Source: Lachnospiraceae bacterium (lineage in GTDB: Bacteria; Bacillota; Clostridia; Lachnospirales; Lachnospiraceae). Taken from it: a stretch of DNA of 64,000 bases. The notes beneath the pieces were generated by a model that saw only the letters and a list, made by a program, of their open reading frames with translations, had not been told where the DNA came from and did no database searches. The DNA lies in contig JAFZLD010000026.1 of NCBI GenBank assembly GCA_017553505.1, forward strand, positions 19,446 through 83,445. Reading direction: 5' to 3'. The position numbers and the translations under genes were made by a program. Below, piece after piece: positions 44,442-52,868 of this stretch (position 1 is the stretch's first letter; each line of letters opens with the position of its first letter).

Positions 44442-44694
44442 TTCTCTCCTTCGGGAGCCCGATGCTCCCTATATTAAATTTCAAGCAGGGATTTCATCGA
44501 GAGCCGAAAACGGTTAACCCATAGTGGCAGAAACCACAAGAAATGTACTTATGCTTATATGCTAACTTAGGTAAAAAGAAAACACAATCGTCGATTTTCA
44601 CAAACTGTGAAAAGGCATAAAATCTCATGAAATTGGCTGTACCTGTTTGCAGTCGCATGTTATTGCGAGAATTCTTTGGTAACTATGTATAGTC
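44442..44694. other. Intergenic stretch upstream of the Rpn-type gene
   Basis: About 250 bp with no gene. It holds a perfect inverted repeat TTTTCACA-AAC-TGTGAAAA (44595-44613) that could be a regulator site. No strong sigma-A promoter was recognised. Confidence 0.4.
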
Positions 44695-44720
44695 AAAAAA
44701 GCCGAGCCCGAAGGCCCGGC
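44695..44720 (-). terminator. Strong intrinsic terminator
   Basis: GC-rich hairpin 44701-44720 (GCCGGGCC-TTCG-GGCTCGGC on minus) followed by TTTTTT. Confidence 0.85.
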
Positions 44721-44850
44721 GATAGGGAGTTGGATATCGTAAAGTATGAATTTATTCTGTCGATCCCTTCCGGTTAAGGAAGTAGGCCTTTCTCAATCAC
44801 CGGCGGATGCTCTTCAAAGAGCATATAGCTATAATCAGCCCTAGCGTTTC
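44721..44850 (-). ncRNA. Candidate structured RNA ending at the 44.7-kb terminator
   Basis: The minus strand holds a perfect 8-bp hairpin ATGCTCTT/AAGAGCAT (44807-44824), then CCGGT/ACCGG bracketing a smaller AAGG/CCTT stem, and then the strong terminator. The only ORF inside is 16 codons with no ribosome site. It could be a small RNA or a structured 3' UTR of the small membrane ORF upstream. No promoter was assigned. Confidence 0.35.
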
Positions 44851-44854
44851 CTCC

Positions 44855-44989
44855 TCATCCGGCAAGCGCCAGTATAATAATTATCAGCATAAGTAGAATA
44901 GCTCCGATAATGGAAAGTCTTGTAAGAGCATTGCCTTGAAGAATGTCCGATAATGCTTTCTTATTCTTTTCTTTGCCTTTGTATTTCAT
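44855..44989 (-). CDS. Small single-TM protein, unknown function
   Basis: 44 residues from the ATG at 44989. A Lys-rich N-terminus (MKYKGKEKNKKALSDILQGN) is followed by one TM helix (about residues 22-43). A TTG at 45010 with AAGGA upstream would add seven residues. Longer starts run into the terminator of the upstream gene and are unlikely. Whether it is expressed is uncertain. Confidence 0.4.
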   Translation of the reverse strand: MKYKGKEKNKKALSDILQGNALTRLSIIGAILLMLIIIILALAG

Positions 44990-45045
44990 GTTTGCAACTA
45001 TAGCTTTCAAGAAAAATATTCCTTGGATTAGATGGCTTGCACTGA

Positions 45046-45070
45046 ATAAGGGGACGCTTACGCGCCCCCT
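45046..45070 (-). terminator. Hairpin after the secreted repeat-protein gene
   Basis: GGGGGCGC-GTAA-GCGTCCCC type stem on minus followed by TTATT, 27 bp beyond the stop. Confidence 0.65.
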
Positions 45071-45096
45071 ATTAACCAATAGATTTTGATTTTAGA

Positions 45097-46743
45097 TTAT
45101 GAATCAGAAACAGTAACCGTTACCGTTACAGTCTTTGTAGCTGTGCCAGTACGTGTACCACTTCCGGTTGCAGTAATTGTAAATGTAGCAGTATATGGAC
45201 TCGCACTTTCATCCTTACCAGTAGCGAAAGTAACTAAGCCTGAGGAGGCATCTATCGTGAAGCAATCACCTGTATCAGTCGTTTCTGCATAAGTGAACTC
45301 AACATCTTCGACTGCTGTAGCAGCAAGAGATACGGTATTTCCGGTAGCATATCCAGCTATAAGTGTAAGAGTCTCGTCAGTTGTGCTAATATCAGATTCC
45401 TCAACAGCTGTTGCAGCTGCATTTACTGTAACAGATACAGTCACTTCCTTTGTTGCTGTGCCTTCACGTGTATCACTTCCGGTTGCAGTGATTGTAAATG
45501 TAGCAGTATACGGACTCGCACTTTCATCCTTACCAGTAGCGAAAGTAACTAAGCCTGAGGAGGCATCTATCGTGAAGCAATCACCTGCGTCAGTCGTTTC
45601 CGCGTATGTGAACGCAACATCTTCGACTGCTGTAGCAGCAAGAGATACGGTATTTCCGGTAGCATATCCAGCTGTAAGTGTAAGAGTCTTGTTAGTTGTG
45701 CTAATATCAGACTCTTCAACAGCTGTTGCTCCACCGCCACCACCGGATGCTGCTGCAACAACAACTGTTATATCTATAGGTAATGAAATGCTTTCCGCGC
45801 TATTACTAAATCTAACACTTACTGTCTGCGAGCCCTCTGTTGTTGCTGTATATCCTGAAACAATCTCTGCTGCTGACCAACCGCTTAAATTCAATGCTAA
45901 GCCAGCGATTTCGGTATTAATCAGGCCTAATACTTCTGATGCGCTCGAACCATTAGGCGCATTTACAGAAATATCATCCAATAATCTTATATCTGCATTA
46001 ATATTAGCAATAATTGCTTCCTGTGCAGCTTTGTAGCTAGTCCATGTAGATTCAGCGTCTTCTCTATAATATACAGTCATACCAGATAGCGTATCATGAA
46101 GCATCGCTACAGAAGGTTCTTCTGCTGCAGCACTTTCAGTCAATTCAGCAAATTCTGCTTGAGTCAATGCTGTTATAGCAGACCCATCAAAGTAATTAAT
46201 TCTAGTAACTACAGGTGTCTGTACGCTTCCTGAAGATCCTGATGAAGGATTCTGCACTGAAGGAGGCAGAACAGTCTTGGTTGCTCCAGTTACAGACTTA
46301 ATTACAACGCCGGCTGCCTCAGCCTTTTCTACGGTAACGAGTTCTCTCTTCTCCTTCTTACCGTAGTTATTGTAATGGCGATAGTAAGCCATGATATCCT
46401 TGCCAAATGCCTTCTGAAGGTCACCGTAGCTTGACATGTATGCGGATACGTTAAAGCTCTTGCTGGGTCCGCGGCCTTCGAAAACACCATACTTAATGAA
46501 GTGAGCAAATAACTTGTTGGCGTCCTTACCAACTGCCTTAACAACATCTTCGTTCATTGCTGCATATTCTTCAGCATTGAACATTCCCTTTAAGATGTTC
46601 TGATCTGCTCTGGACAAAGTACCATACTTAACTTCCTTAGCATCAAGAGCCTGACCGGGAGTGGCTGCAAAAGCAGTTCCCGAGATGAGGAGTGCCATAC
46701 ATAATACAGTGGCAACTGCCTTTAAGAAATTGTGTTTCCTCAT
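45097..46743 (-). CDS. Secreted surface-type protein with two near-identical tandem beta domains
   Basis: 548 residues from the ATG at 46743 (AAGGAGG upstream); a longer frame start is rejected. Signal peptide 1-27 (...LLISGTAFA). Residues ~30-130 hold repeats of the type YAAMNEDVVKAVGKDANKLF and SAYMSSYGDLQKAFGKD, a module seen in Lachnospiraceae secreted proteins. A Pro/Ser/Gly linker is followed by a beta-sandwich region and a GGGGG linker. Two cadherin/Ig-like domains of ~105 residues follow (each starts TAVEESDISTT and contains DCFTIDASSGLVTFATGKDE). The domains end at the C-terminus with no LPxTG or S-layer anchor. Probably adhesive or structural. Controlled by the divergent XRE repressor. 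Confidence 0.82.
   Translation of the reverse strand: MRKHNFLKAVATVLCMALLISGTAFAATPGQALDAKEVKYGTLSRADQNILKGMFNAEEYAAMNEDVVKAVGKDANKLFAHFIKYGVFEGRGPSKSFNVSAYMSSYGDLQKAFGKDIMAYYRHYNNYGKKEKRELVTVEKAEAAGVVIKSVTGATKTVLPPSVQNPSSGSSGSVQTPVVTRINYFDGSAITALTQAEFAELTESAAAEEPSVAMLHDTLSGMTVYYREDAESTWTSYKAAQEAIIANINADIRLLDDISVNAPNGSSASEVLGLINTEIAGLALNLSGWSAAEIVSGYTATTEGSQTVSVRFSNSAESISLPIDITVVVAAASGGGGGATAVEESDISTTNKTLTLTAGYATGNTVSLAATAVEDVAFTYAETTDAGDCFTIDASSGLVTFATGKDESASPYTATFTITATGSDTREGTATKEVTVSVTVNAAATAVEESDISTTDETLTLIAGYATGNTVSLAATAVEDVEFTYAETTDTGDCFTIDASSGLVTFATGKDESASPYTATFTITATGSGTRTGTATKTVTVTVTVSDS
45127..45734 (-). repeat. Two tandem ~300-bp coding repeats, period 315 bp
   Basis: Copies at about 45127-45419 and 45442-45734 align at a fixed 315-bp offset (for example CACTTCCGGTTGCAG at 45159 and 45474). 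They differ by scattered substitutions only, showing recent duplication of one beta domain. Confidence 0.85.
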
Positions 46744-46804
46744 GAAAATTCCTCCTTGAAAATAATAAGGGGGTGCACCTTCTGTTTGTGCACCCCATGG
46801 CTTG

Positions 46805-46849
46805 ATGTTAAAACAAATTGTTCTAATTGTCAATAAAACATTTTGTTTT
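46805..46849 (-). promoter_or_regulatory. Promoter of the secreted protein with two XRE-type operators
   Basis: Minus strand -35 TTGACA (46828-46833), 17-bp spacer, -10 TAACAT (46805-46810). Operator 1, AAAACA-AAT-TGTTCT (46810-46824), fills the spacer. Operator 2, AAAACA-TTT-TGTTTT (46835-46849), is a perfect palindrome touching the -35 box. Bound repressor would block RNA polymerase. Confidence 0.75.
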
Positions 46850-46978
46850 ATCTGTTAATTTTTGGATAATTAACGAGCTATTAAACTAATTGTCTGAATT
46901 GTTTGTAAAAATCGTAAATAACACCTTTCTTCAATGTTCATTCGCCCTCTTCTATACCATTTTGTTCTAAAGATGTTT

Positions 46979-46993
46979 AAAACAATGTGTTTT
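46979..46993 (+). promoter_or_regulatory. Operator before the XRE repressor gene
   Basis: Perfect AAAACA-ATG-TGTTTT, the same motif as the two sites at the divergent promoter. It lies just upstream of a TATAAA-like -10 (46996-47001) and 49 bp before the repressor start, which points to autoregulation. Confidence 0.65.
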
Positions 46994-47041
46994 GTTATAA
47001 AATATCTTCACACGTTGAATGTATAGAGAGGAGGTTGCCTA

Positions 47042-47272
47042 ATGGCTGAAGATTTCGTTCCCTATCCGCATATAAGAGACATGCGCGAACGTCACAACTT
47101 AACTCAGACTCAGGTTGCCGAAGTCTTAAACTGTACTCAGACCTCCTATTCCTACTATGAAATCGGTCGTCGCGACATACCTACTCAGCAGCTTATCAGA
47201 CTAGCCAAGTATTATAAGACATCCACCGATTACCTATTAGGTCTTACCAATAACGATAAGCCATACAGATAA
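47042..47272 (+). CDS. Small XRE-family repressor
   Basis: 76 residues, essentially one Cro/cI-type helix-turn-helix: LTQTQVAEVLNCTQTSYSYYEIGRRDIPTQQLIRLAKYY, with recognition helix around residues 31-41. There is no sensor or dimerisation domain beyond a short tail. AGGAGG precedes the ATG by 7 nt. Divergent from the secreted repeat protein; matching palindromes at both promoters suggest it represses both genes. What relieves repression is not visible. Confidence 0.88.
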   Translation: MAEDFVPYPHIRDMRERHNLTQTQVAEVLNCTQTSYSYYEIGRRDIPTQQLIRLAKYYKTSTDYLLGLTNNDKPYR

Positions 47273-47274
47273 AA

Positions 47275-47308
47275 GGATTTAGATGATACTCATCCAAATC
47301 CTTTTTTA
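47275..47308 (+). terminator. Intrinsic terminator of the XRE gene
   Basis: Stem GGATTTAGATG/CATCCAAATCC with T6 on the plus strand, starting 3 bp after the stop. Confidence 0.85.
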
Positions 47309-47338
47309 GTTCGCAATTTTGTATACTTCTGCCCAATC

Positions 47339-47366
47339 AAAAAACGGTGTGGAATCTTCCACACCG
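47339..47366 (-). terminator. Minus-strand terminator left of the IS element
   Basis: Perfect 9-bp stem CGGTGTGGA/TCCACACCG (47345-47366), then TTTTTT on the minus strand. No minus-strand gene is adjacent. It probably once served the TetR-PAS gene before the IS inserted between them. Confidence 0.7.
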
Positions 47367-47443
47367 TCTTATTGTTGTATTAAGAAAACCACGCGATAGT
47401 CGCGTGGTTCCGTTAAGCTTAAGCGATGTATTCAGTTTCAATA

Positions 47444-47505
47444 CTCCTAATGTGTATAATCAAAAGCGTGACCTGCCAGTTACGCAAGAAAATACACATT
47501 AGGAG
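47444..47505 (+). promoter_or_regulatory. Long stem that hides the tnpA ribosome-binding site
   Basis: CTCCTAATGTGTAT (47444-47457) pairs perfectly over 14 bp with ATACACATTAGGAG (47492-47505). The second arm contains the AGGAGG used by tnpA, so the folded mRNA blocks translation. This is the known control mode of IS200. Confidence 0.85.
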
Positions 47506-47514
47506 GACAGTACA

Positions 47515-47985
47515 TTGTCGGGACAAAATACTGATGCACAAAGTTTAGCACATACGAAATGGAACTGCAAATACCATGTGGTGTTTGCACCGAAGTATCG
47601 AAGAAAAGTATTCTTCAACGAAAAAAGAGAGGATATCAGAGACATAATAAGGACTTTATGCCAATGGAAGGGTGTCGAGATAATAGAGGGCGAGGTATGC
47701 CCGGACCACATACACCTTTTACTAAGTATCCCGCCCAAAATGAGCGTTTCGGGTTTTATGGGATACCTAAAAGGAAAGAGCAGTCTCATGATATATCAAA
47801 AGTATGGGAATATGAAATTCGCATACCGAAACCGCGAATTTTGGTGTAAGGGATACTACGTAGATACAGTGGGTAAGAACACTGCAGCAATAAAAAGTTA
47901 CATAGCCAACCAGCTAAAGCAAGATTACGAAATGGATCAATTAAGTATATTCGACCCACAGGACCCGTTTACGGGTAGCAAGTAA
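47515..47985 (+). CDS. tnpA: IS200-type Y1/HUH transposase TnpA
   Basis: 156 residues; TTG start at 47515 with AGGAGG 8 nt upstream. HUH metal motif in CPDHIHLLL (about residue 62-70), and the catalytic tyrosine region CKGYYVDTVGKNTAAIKSYIANQ near residues 117-139. It starts TKWNCKYHVVFAPKYRRK as usual. Moves the element as single-stranded DNA, linked to replication or repair. The frame is intact, so the element may be active. No tnpB accompanies it. Confidence 0.95.
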   Translation: MSGQNTDAQSLAHTKWNCKYHVVFAPKYRRKVFFNEKREDIRDIIRTLCQWKGVEIIEGEVCPDHIHLLLSIPPKMSVSGFMGYLKGKSSLMIYQKYGNMKFAYRNREFWCKGYYVDTVGKNTAAIKSYIANQLKQDYEMDQLSIFDPQDPFTGSK

Positions 47986-48094
47986 CACTACGCGTGGCTG
48001 GCAGGCCAAATATAAGACCCACTTGTGGGTGGCTAGTAGTATTAGGGCTATGCCCGAAAAAGAAAAACCACCCGCTATGCGGGTGGATGTTTAT

Positions 48095-49135
48095 TTATCC
48101 AAATACCGCTCTGTCAAAATCATCATCAGCCGGCCTAGGCCTCTTAGCCGACGCAATTTTGTGTCCGCCGATAAGAATCCTGTTTCCGTAGGAGTACATC
48201 GGGTCAAGCGCTATAATGGTCTGATAGAATACCGTTCTTCCCTTGTAATTAACTCTGTGATCTATAAACAGCACAGGATCCTCGTCGAAACGATTCATGA
48301 TGCTCTGCGGTTCTGTTTCTTTAAGGAACCACTCCGCATCTTCCGGATAAAGAAAAGTCTTGGCAAAGTTCTTTCTGTATTCATTGTAGCCTTTTCTGGC
48401 GCTATCCATAATCCACTGGTCATTGGCTCCGTTGGCCTGATACACATCCATCTTACCTGTATCAAGATCCACAAAAAGAATGCTGTCAAAGTCCGACGCA
48501 AAGGTCGCAATTACAGAGTTCTGTCTCTTGATTATAGCGTCCTCATTATCTTTGGTATCATCAATCTTTTTAAATAAAAGCGCCAGCAGCCACTCTGTTG
48601 CCGGAGGCTCCACACCCGCAACTGCATAGCCTTTCACAATGTTAAATACAGCCTGAAAGAAATTCACGAGTGAATCTGCAGAATCGTCGCACTTAATCAA
48701 GCCCTTACCGCAATCTCTGGCAAAGCACTCATAAGCCCTGGTATTTTCAAAGCACTCTACGCAGGTTTGCTTAACATCTGCAGGTATTGTCTGATCGTAG
48801 AACAGCATGCCGATAAAAGAAGCCTTTCTGGTATCGAGTTCAATCTCGTGCTTCATACTGTCTACTATTGATGCAAGCATTTCAAGCGAAGAATTGGTTT
48901 CTTTGGATGTGGCATTTTCAATGAGTTCTTCTATAAGTCTTTCCAGAAGCTCCTCTTTACTGCCGAAAGCGGTTAATAACTGCTTTTCACTTACTTCTGC
49001 CTTGGCTGCTATATTTTTAAGTGATGCACTAAGGAATCCTTTTTCAGCGAATTCGCCGTAAGCACATCCTCTTACACGCATTTCATCAATACCCTGCAAA
49101 GTACCATTTCCTAATAAAAAATTATCAAACAGCAT
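48095..49135 (-). CDS. TetR-type DNA-binding domain fused to a PAS-like sensor domain
   Basis: 346 residues. Residues ~22-66 are a TetR_N helix-turn-helix: GEFAEKGFLSASLKNIAAKA, then EVSEKQLLTAFGSKEELLERL. A TetR-like helical middle follows to ~195. Residues ~205-335 (QNSVIATFASDFDSILFVDL..., YPEDAEWFLKE, VLFIDHRVNYKGRTVFYQ) match the PAS-like module usually found in front of GGDEF or HD domains in Lachnospiraceae signalling proteins, here without any GGDEF. Probably a one-component regulator with two ligand sites. The IS200-type element lies directly after its stop codon. Confidence 0.72.
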   Translation of the reverse strand: MLFDNFLLGNGTLQGIDEMRVRGCAYGEFAEKGFLSASLKNIAAKAEVSEKQLLTAFGSKEELLERLIEELIENATSKETNSSLEMLASIVDSMKHEIELDTRKASFIGMLFYDQTIPADVKQTCVECFENTRAYECFARDCGKGLIKCDDSADSLVNFFQAVFNIVKGYAVAGVEPPATEWLLALLFKKIDDTKDNEDAIIKRQNSVIATFASDFDSILFVDLDTGKMDVYQANGANDQWIMDSARKGYNEYRKNFAKTFLYPEDAEWFLKETEPQSIMNRFDEDPVLFIDHRVNYKGRTVFYQTIIALDPMYSYGNRILIGGHKIASAKRPRPADDDFDRAVFG

Positions 49136-49230
49136 AGGAAATAATCCTCCTTTGCCAAAATGCTAACAAAGGGACATTTGTAAATAATTAAGTGTGAATT
49201 ACCAAATAATTATATTTTCTTCTTGTGAAA

Positions 49231-49257
49231 AGAAAAGACCCCGTAAAATACGGGGTC
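49231..49257 (-). terminator. Intrinsic terminator of rny
   Basis: Perfect stem GACCCCGTA/TACGGGGTC, loop AAA, followed by CTTTTCTTTT on minus. Confidence 0.9.
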
Positions 49258-49263
49258 CAAATC

Positions 49264-50817
49264 TTATTTAGCGTAATCTGTAACTCTTGATTCACGAATA
49301 ACGTTAACCTTAACCATACCGGGATATTCCATCTCGTCTTCAATCTTCTTAGCAATGTCTCTGGCTAAGATGACCATGTCGGCATCGGTAATTACTTCGG
49401 GAACTACCATTACACGAACTTCTCTACCTGCCTGAATAGCAAATGATTTGTCTACACCTTTGAAATTGTTGGATATTTCTTCTAACTGTTTAAGTCTTGT
49501 GGTATAAGTTTCAAGCGTATCGCGTCTTGCACCGGGTCTTGCTGCGGAAATAGCATCGGCAGCCTGAACGATACAAGCGATAAGTGACTGAGGCTCTACG
49601 TCGCCGTGATGAGCTTCAACCGCGTTAACAACGACGTTGGATTCCTTGTACTTCTTACAGAGCTCAACGCCGAGCTGTACGTGAGTACCTTCCATATCGT
49701 GGTCAACAGCCTTACCGATATCATGAAGTAAGCCGGCACGCTTGGCAATACGAACGTCAAGTCCGATCTCGGCAGCAAGAAGTCCTGATAACTGTGCCAC
49801 CTCAATAGAATGCTTAAGGGCATTCTGACCGTAACTTGTTCTGAAACGCATTCTACCGAGAAGCTTAATGAGCTCGGGATGTAATCCGTGAACTCCCGCT
49901 TCCATACATGCGGTCTCACCTTCTTCGCGAATGAGGTTCTCAACCTCCTTCTGCGCTTTCTCAACCATTTCTTCGATTCTTGCCGGATGAATACGTCCGT
50001 CAACAATCAACTTCTCAAGGGCGATTCTCGCTACTTCACGTCTGATGGGATCGAAGCCGGAAAGAATTACTGCTTCGGGGGTATCATCGATAATCAAATC
50101 AACTCCGGTAAGGGTCTCGATGGTACGAATGTTACGACCTTCTCGACCGATAATTCTACCTTTCATCTCATCATTGGGAAGCTGTACAACGGAAATGGTA
50201 GCTTCGGATACGTGGTCGGCAGCACATTTCTGAATGGCGCCTACAATATAATCCTTGGCTTTCTTGTCCGCTTCCTCCTTGACTTTCTGCTCCATGTCTT
50301 TAATAAGCTTGGCAGATTCGATTTTTACATCATCTTCAACAATTTTAAGTAAGTGCTCTTTTGCCTGTTCAGAGGTTAATCCGGAAATTCGTTCCAGTTC
50401 CTGTATACGTTCTTCGTTGAGCTTGGCAATCTTTTCTTTCTCCTTAGCTAAGCTCTCTTCCTTGGCAGTTAAGCTCTGTTCCTTGCGTTCAATCGCTTCA
50501 GTCTTACGATCGATGTTCTCTTCCTTCTGCTGGATACGGCGTTCGTTGCGCTGTATCTCGGCGCGGCGTTCCTTAATCTCTCGGTCTAAGTCGTTCTTGG
50601 TACGAATGGACTCTTCCTTAATTTCAAGTAGGCTTTCACGCTTTTTGGATTCTGCTTCACGAAGAGCTTCATCAATTATCTCTCTGGCCTTGGCATCTGC
50701 ATTGCCAATCTTGGCATTCTGCTCTCTGATGCGCTTGGTGTTAACAGCCACGATTAATGAAGCTGCAAGGACGGCTACTACTGCTATGGCTAAGAATACG
50801 ATTTCCATCGTAGTCAT
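49264..50817 (-). CDS. rny: Ribonuclease Y
   Basis: 517 residues from the ATG at 50817 (AAGGAGG upstream); an upstream in-frame start at 50880 is rejected. One N-terminal TM helix (about 5-25), then a long coiled coil (30-190) rich in Glu/Arg. A KH domain ([21 protein letters not shown]) precedes the HD domain ([29 protein letters not shown]). Membrane-bound endoribonuclease that starts mRNA decay in Firmicutes. It lies downstream of recX with its own ribosome site, a normal position in this group. Confidence 0.96.
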   Translation of the reverse strand: MTTMEIVFLAIAVVAVLAASLIVAVNTKRIREQNAKIGNADAKAREIIDEALREAESKKRESLLEIKEESIRTKNDLDREIKERRAEIQRNERRIQQKEENIDRKTEAIERKEQSLTAKEESLAKEKEKIAKLNEERIQELERISGLTSEQAKEHLLKIVEDDVKIESAKLIKDMEQKVKEEADKKAKDYIVGAIQKCAADHVSEATISVVQLPNDEMKGRIIGREGRNIRTIETLTGVDLIIDDTPEAVILSGFDPIRREVARIALEKLIVDGRIHPARIEEMVEKAQKEVENLIREEGETACMEAGVHGLHPELIKLLGRMRFRTSYGQNALKHSIEVAQLSGLLAAEIGLDVRIAKRAGLLHDIGKAVDHDMEGTHVQLGVELCKKYKESNVVVNAVEAHHGDVEPQSLIACIVQAADAISAARPGARRDTLETYTTRLKQLEEISNNFKGVDKSFAIQAGREVRVMVVPEVITDADMVILARDIAKKIEDEMEYPGMVKVNVIRESRVTDYAK

Positions 50818-50966
50818 ACAGGAGTACCTCCTTATTAAATTATTGCGAGTATATAGGTAAGGATGCTCGCATCCTGACAAACATGTTCACAACATAGAAA
50901 TTTTATCTAAAAAAACAAGTTATGTCAAGTAAATGTACCCCATCGCCTTTAGAAATATTTAAGAAT

Positions 50967-50994
50967 TAAAAGCGCTCCGAGAGTCCCGGAGCGC
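50967..50994 (-). terminator. Intrinsic terminator of recA-recX
   Basis: Stem GCGCTCCG/CGGAGCGC (50972-50994) followed by TTTTAATT on the minus strand, 6 bp after the recX stop. Confidence 0.85.
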
Positions 50995-50999
50995 CTTAA

Positions 51000-51632
51000 T
51001 TATTCCTTCAATGAATCCATTGCCTTGTATACCGAGTCCATCTCAAAGCCCCTTCTGTAGAAGTACGCCAAGAGCTTTTGTCTCTCTTCATAGGACTCAT
51101 TGCCCGTAAATCCACGCTTCTTAAGAGTCTTAACAATAACATCCGTTTCGTTAAAAGAAGACTCCTCTCTCACATCTCTGTAAGAGCCGTATACCTCGGC
51201 AAATACTCCGTCCAGAATCTCCTTGGCAATGCCTTTCTGAGAGAGTTTCTGATAGAGTTCCTTCTTACTGCGCTTAGTACATTGATCATTGACATAGTCG
51301 AACGCATATTGTCTGTCGTTCACATATCCATAGGACTTAACGTAGGCTATGGCTTCATCGCATACCGAAGAGGGATAGCCGCCTTCGATAAGCTTCTTCC
51401 TAAGTCCGTACTCGGTATATGCGCGAGACTTAAGCAGATTCATAGCTCTGAGCTTAGCCCGCTTGGGAAGAACAGTCTCCATAATATTACGATATACTTC
51501 GTCGCTTAAATCGGTGTCTTCCTTAAGCTTCAATATTCGTAGCTCACCCTTATAGAGAACAAACTCATGTCCTCCTTCGAGTCTTACTCGACTCCTATCC
51601 TTACTGATAGGCTCAATAGACTCAATCAGCAT
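51000..51632 (-). CDS. recX: RecX family regulator of RecA
   Basis: 210 residues of three-helix repeats: [39 protein letters not shown] and [23 protein letters not shown]. Binds the RecA filament and tunes its activity. The start overlaps the end of recA by 11 bp, so the two are translated together; terminator at 50967-50994. Confidence 0.92.
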   Translation of the reverse strand: MLIESIEPISKDRSRVRLEGGHEFVLYKGELRILKLKEDTDLSDEVYRNIMETVLPKRAKLRAMNLLKSRAYTEYGLRKKLIEGGYPSSVCDEAIAYVKSYGYVNDRQYAFDYVNDQCTKRSKKELYQKLSQKGIAKEILDGVFAEVYGSYRDVREESSFNETDVIVKTLKKRGFTGNESYEERQKLLAYFYRRGFEMDSVYKAMDSLKE

Positions 51633-52644
51633 CTACCTTCGCTCCTTCGGCCGGAAGTCCGTGTGCCGCACGAACCTTTGCCTCGATTTCATCAAGTACC
51701 TGAGGGTTATCCTTAAGATACTGGCGGGCGTTCTCACGACCCTGACCTATCTTATTGCCTTCATAAGCGAACCATGCGCCGCTCTTGGCAACAATATCCT
51801 CATCAACCGCAAGATCGAGTACATCGCCGGCATGAGAAATACCCTCGCCGAACATGATATCAAATTCAGCTTCCTTGAAAGGAGGGGAAATCTTGTTCTT
51901 AACAACTTTAACTCTGGTACGGTTACCGATTACCTCACCGTTCTGCTTAAGAGCCTCGATACGACGTACATCAAGTCTTACGGATGCGTAGAACTTAAGT
52001 GCACGACCGCCGGTGGTAGTCTCGGGGTTACCAAACATTACGCCCACCTTCTCACGAAGCTGGTTAATGAATACAACTGTACAATTGGTCTTACTTACAA
52101 TACCGGTAAGCTTTCTTAATGCCTGAGACATAAGACGTGCCTGAAGACCTACATGAGAATCGCCCATGTCGCCTTCAATCTCGGCCTTGGGAACAAGTGC
52201 AGCAACAGAGTCGATTACAATAATATCCATAGCACCGGAACGTACCATGGCCTCTGCAATCTCAAGAGCCTGCTCACCGTCATCGGGCTGTGAAATGTAA
52301 AGGTCGTTAATGTTAACGCCGATATTGGCCGCATATACGGGGTCGAGAGCGTGCTCGGCATCAATAAAGCCGGCGATACCGTTTCTCTTCTGTACCTCCG
52401 CAATCATGTGAAGAGTAACTGTGGTCTTACCACTGGATTCGGGTCCGTATATCTCAATGATACGTCCCTTGGGGATTCCACCGAGGCCCAAAGCTATATC
52501 AAGGCTTAATGAACCTGTGGGAATGGTCTCAATATTCAACTGAGCGGCAGGATCGCCGAGTCTCATGACAGCGCCCTTACCGAATTGCTTCTCAATCTGT
52601 CCGATTGCCGCATCAAGGGCACGAAGCTTGTCGTCTTTTTCCAT
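51622..52644 (-). CDS. recA: Recombinase RecA
   Basis: 340 residues. Walker [13 protein letters not shown]-binding loops ([12 protein letters not shown] and [20 protein letters not shown]), Walker [20 protein letters not shown]. No intein or insertion. It performs strand exchange and triggers LexA self-cleavage. Two SOS boxes lie at its promoter. Confidence 0.98.
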   Translation of the reverse strand: MEKDDKLRALDAAIGQIEKQFGKGAVMRLGDPAAQLNIETIPTGSLSLDIALGLGGIPKGRIIEIYGPESSGKTTVTLHMIAEVQKRNGIAGFIDAEHALDPVYAANIGVNINDLYISQPDDGEQALEIAEAMVRSGAMDIIVIDSVAALVPKAEIEGDMGDSHVGLQARLMSQALRKLTGIVSKTNCTVVFINQLREKVGVMFGNPETTTGGRALKFYASVRLDVRRIEALKQNGEVIGNRTRVKVVKNKISPPFKEAEFDIMFGEGISHAGDVLDLAVDEDIVAKSGAWFAYEGNKIGQGRENARQYLKDNPQVLDEIEAKVRAAHGLPAEGAKVDAD

Positions 52645-52666
52645 AATAAAAATGCTCCTCTCGCAA

Positions 52667-52714
52667 GAACAAACGTTCTAAGTAAAGAATAAAACATCTG
52701 TTCGTTTTTGTCAA
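52667..52714 (-). promoter_or_regulatory. recA promoter with two LexA (SOS) boxes
   Basis: Minus strand -35 TTGACA (52709-52714), 17-bp spacer, -10 TATTCT (52686-52691). LexA box 1, GAAC-AAAC-GTTC (52667-52678), is perfect and lies just downstream of -10. Box 2, CGAACAGATGTTTT (52691-52704), matches the consensus CGAACRNRYGTTCG except for the last bases and lies in the spacer. Confidence 0.85.
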
Positions 52715-52868
52715 TTACTTTTTTCTTTTTCTTACAATATTACTGTACCACATTTGGGTGTCCGATAAACATCCCACACCCTTATCTTTATAAAAAATTT
52801 TAATCATACGGATAATTGCCGGATATCGGCAGGGCTTCTTATCATCGGAGAACGTCTCCGTTTATATG

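Larger units (their letters stand above)
47385..48090 (+). mobile_element. IS200-type insertion sequence (IS200/IS605 family), apparently complete
   Basis: About 0.7 kb, the normal IS200 size. The left-end hairpin AACCACGCG/CGCGTGGTT (47387-47409) and right-end hairpin CCACCCGC/GCGGGTGG (48068-48086) share the flank AAAACCAC, as expected for ends recognised by the same TnpA. The exact tips and the cleavage tetranucleotide cannot be fixed. There are no terminal inverted repeats or target duplication, as is normal for this family. The right hairpin is followed on the minus strand by T5CT5 and can end transcription of the neighbouring TetR-PAS gene. Confidence 0.78.

Noticed and set aside
44774-44824. 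16-codon open frame (MLFEEHPPVIEKGLLP)
   Set aside because: No ribosome-binding site within reach and its start is inside a perfect hairpin; treated as part of a structured RNA.
45127-45734. Tandem repeats as a possible CRISPR array
   Set aside because: Only two ~300-bp coding copies, no short repeats or spacers, no cas genes.
45293-46036. 247-codon plus-strand open frame in the surface protein region
   Set aside because: Antisense to repeated Thr/Ala/Val codons of the tandem domains; its repeats only mirror those of the real gene.
52715-52868. Possible gene or RNA between recA and the zinc-ribbon gene
   Set aside because: Only one weak stem and no coding frame; nothing firm to report.
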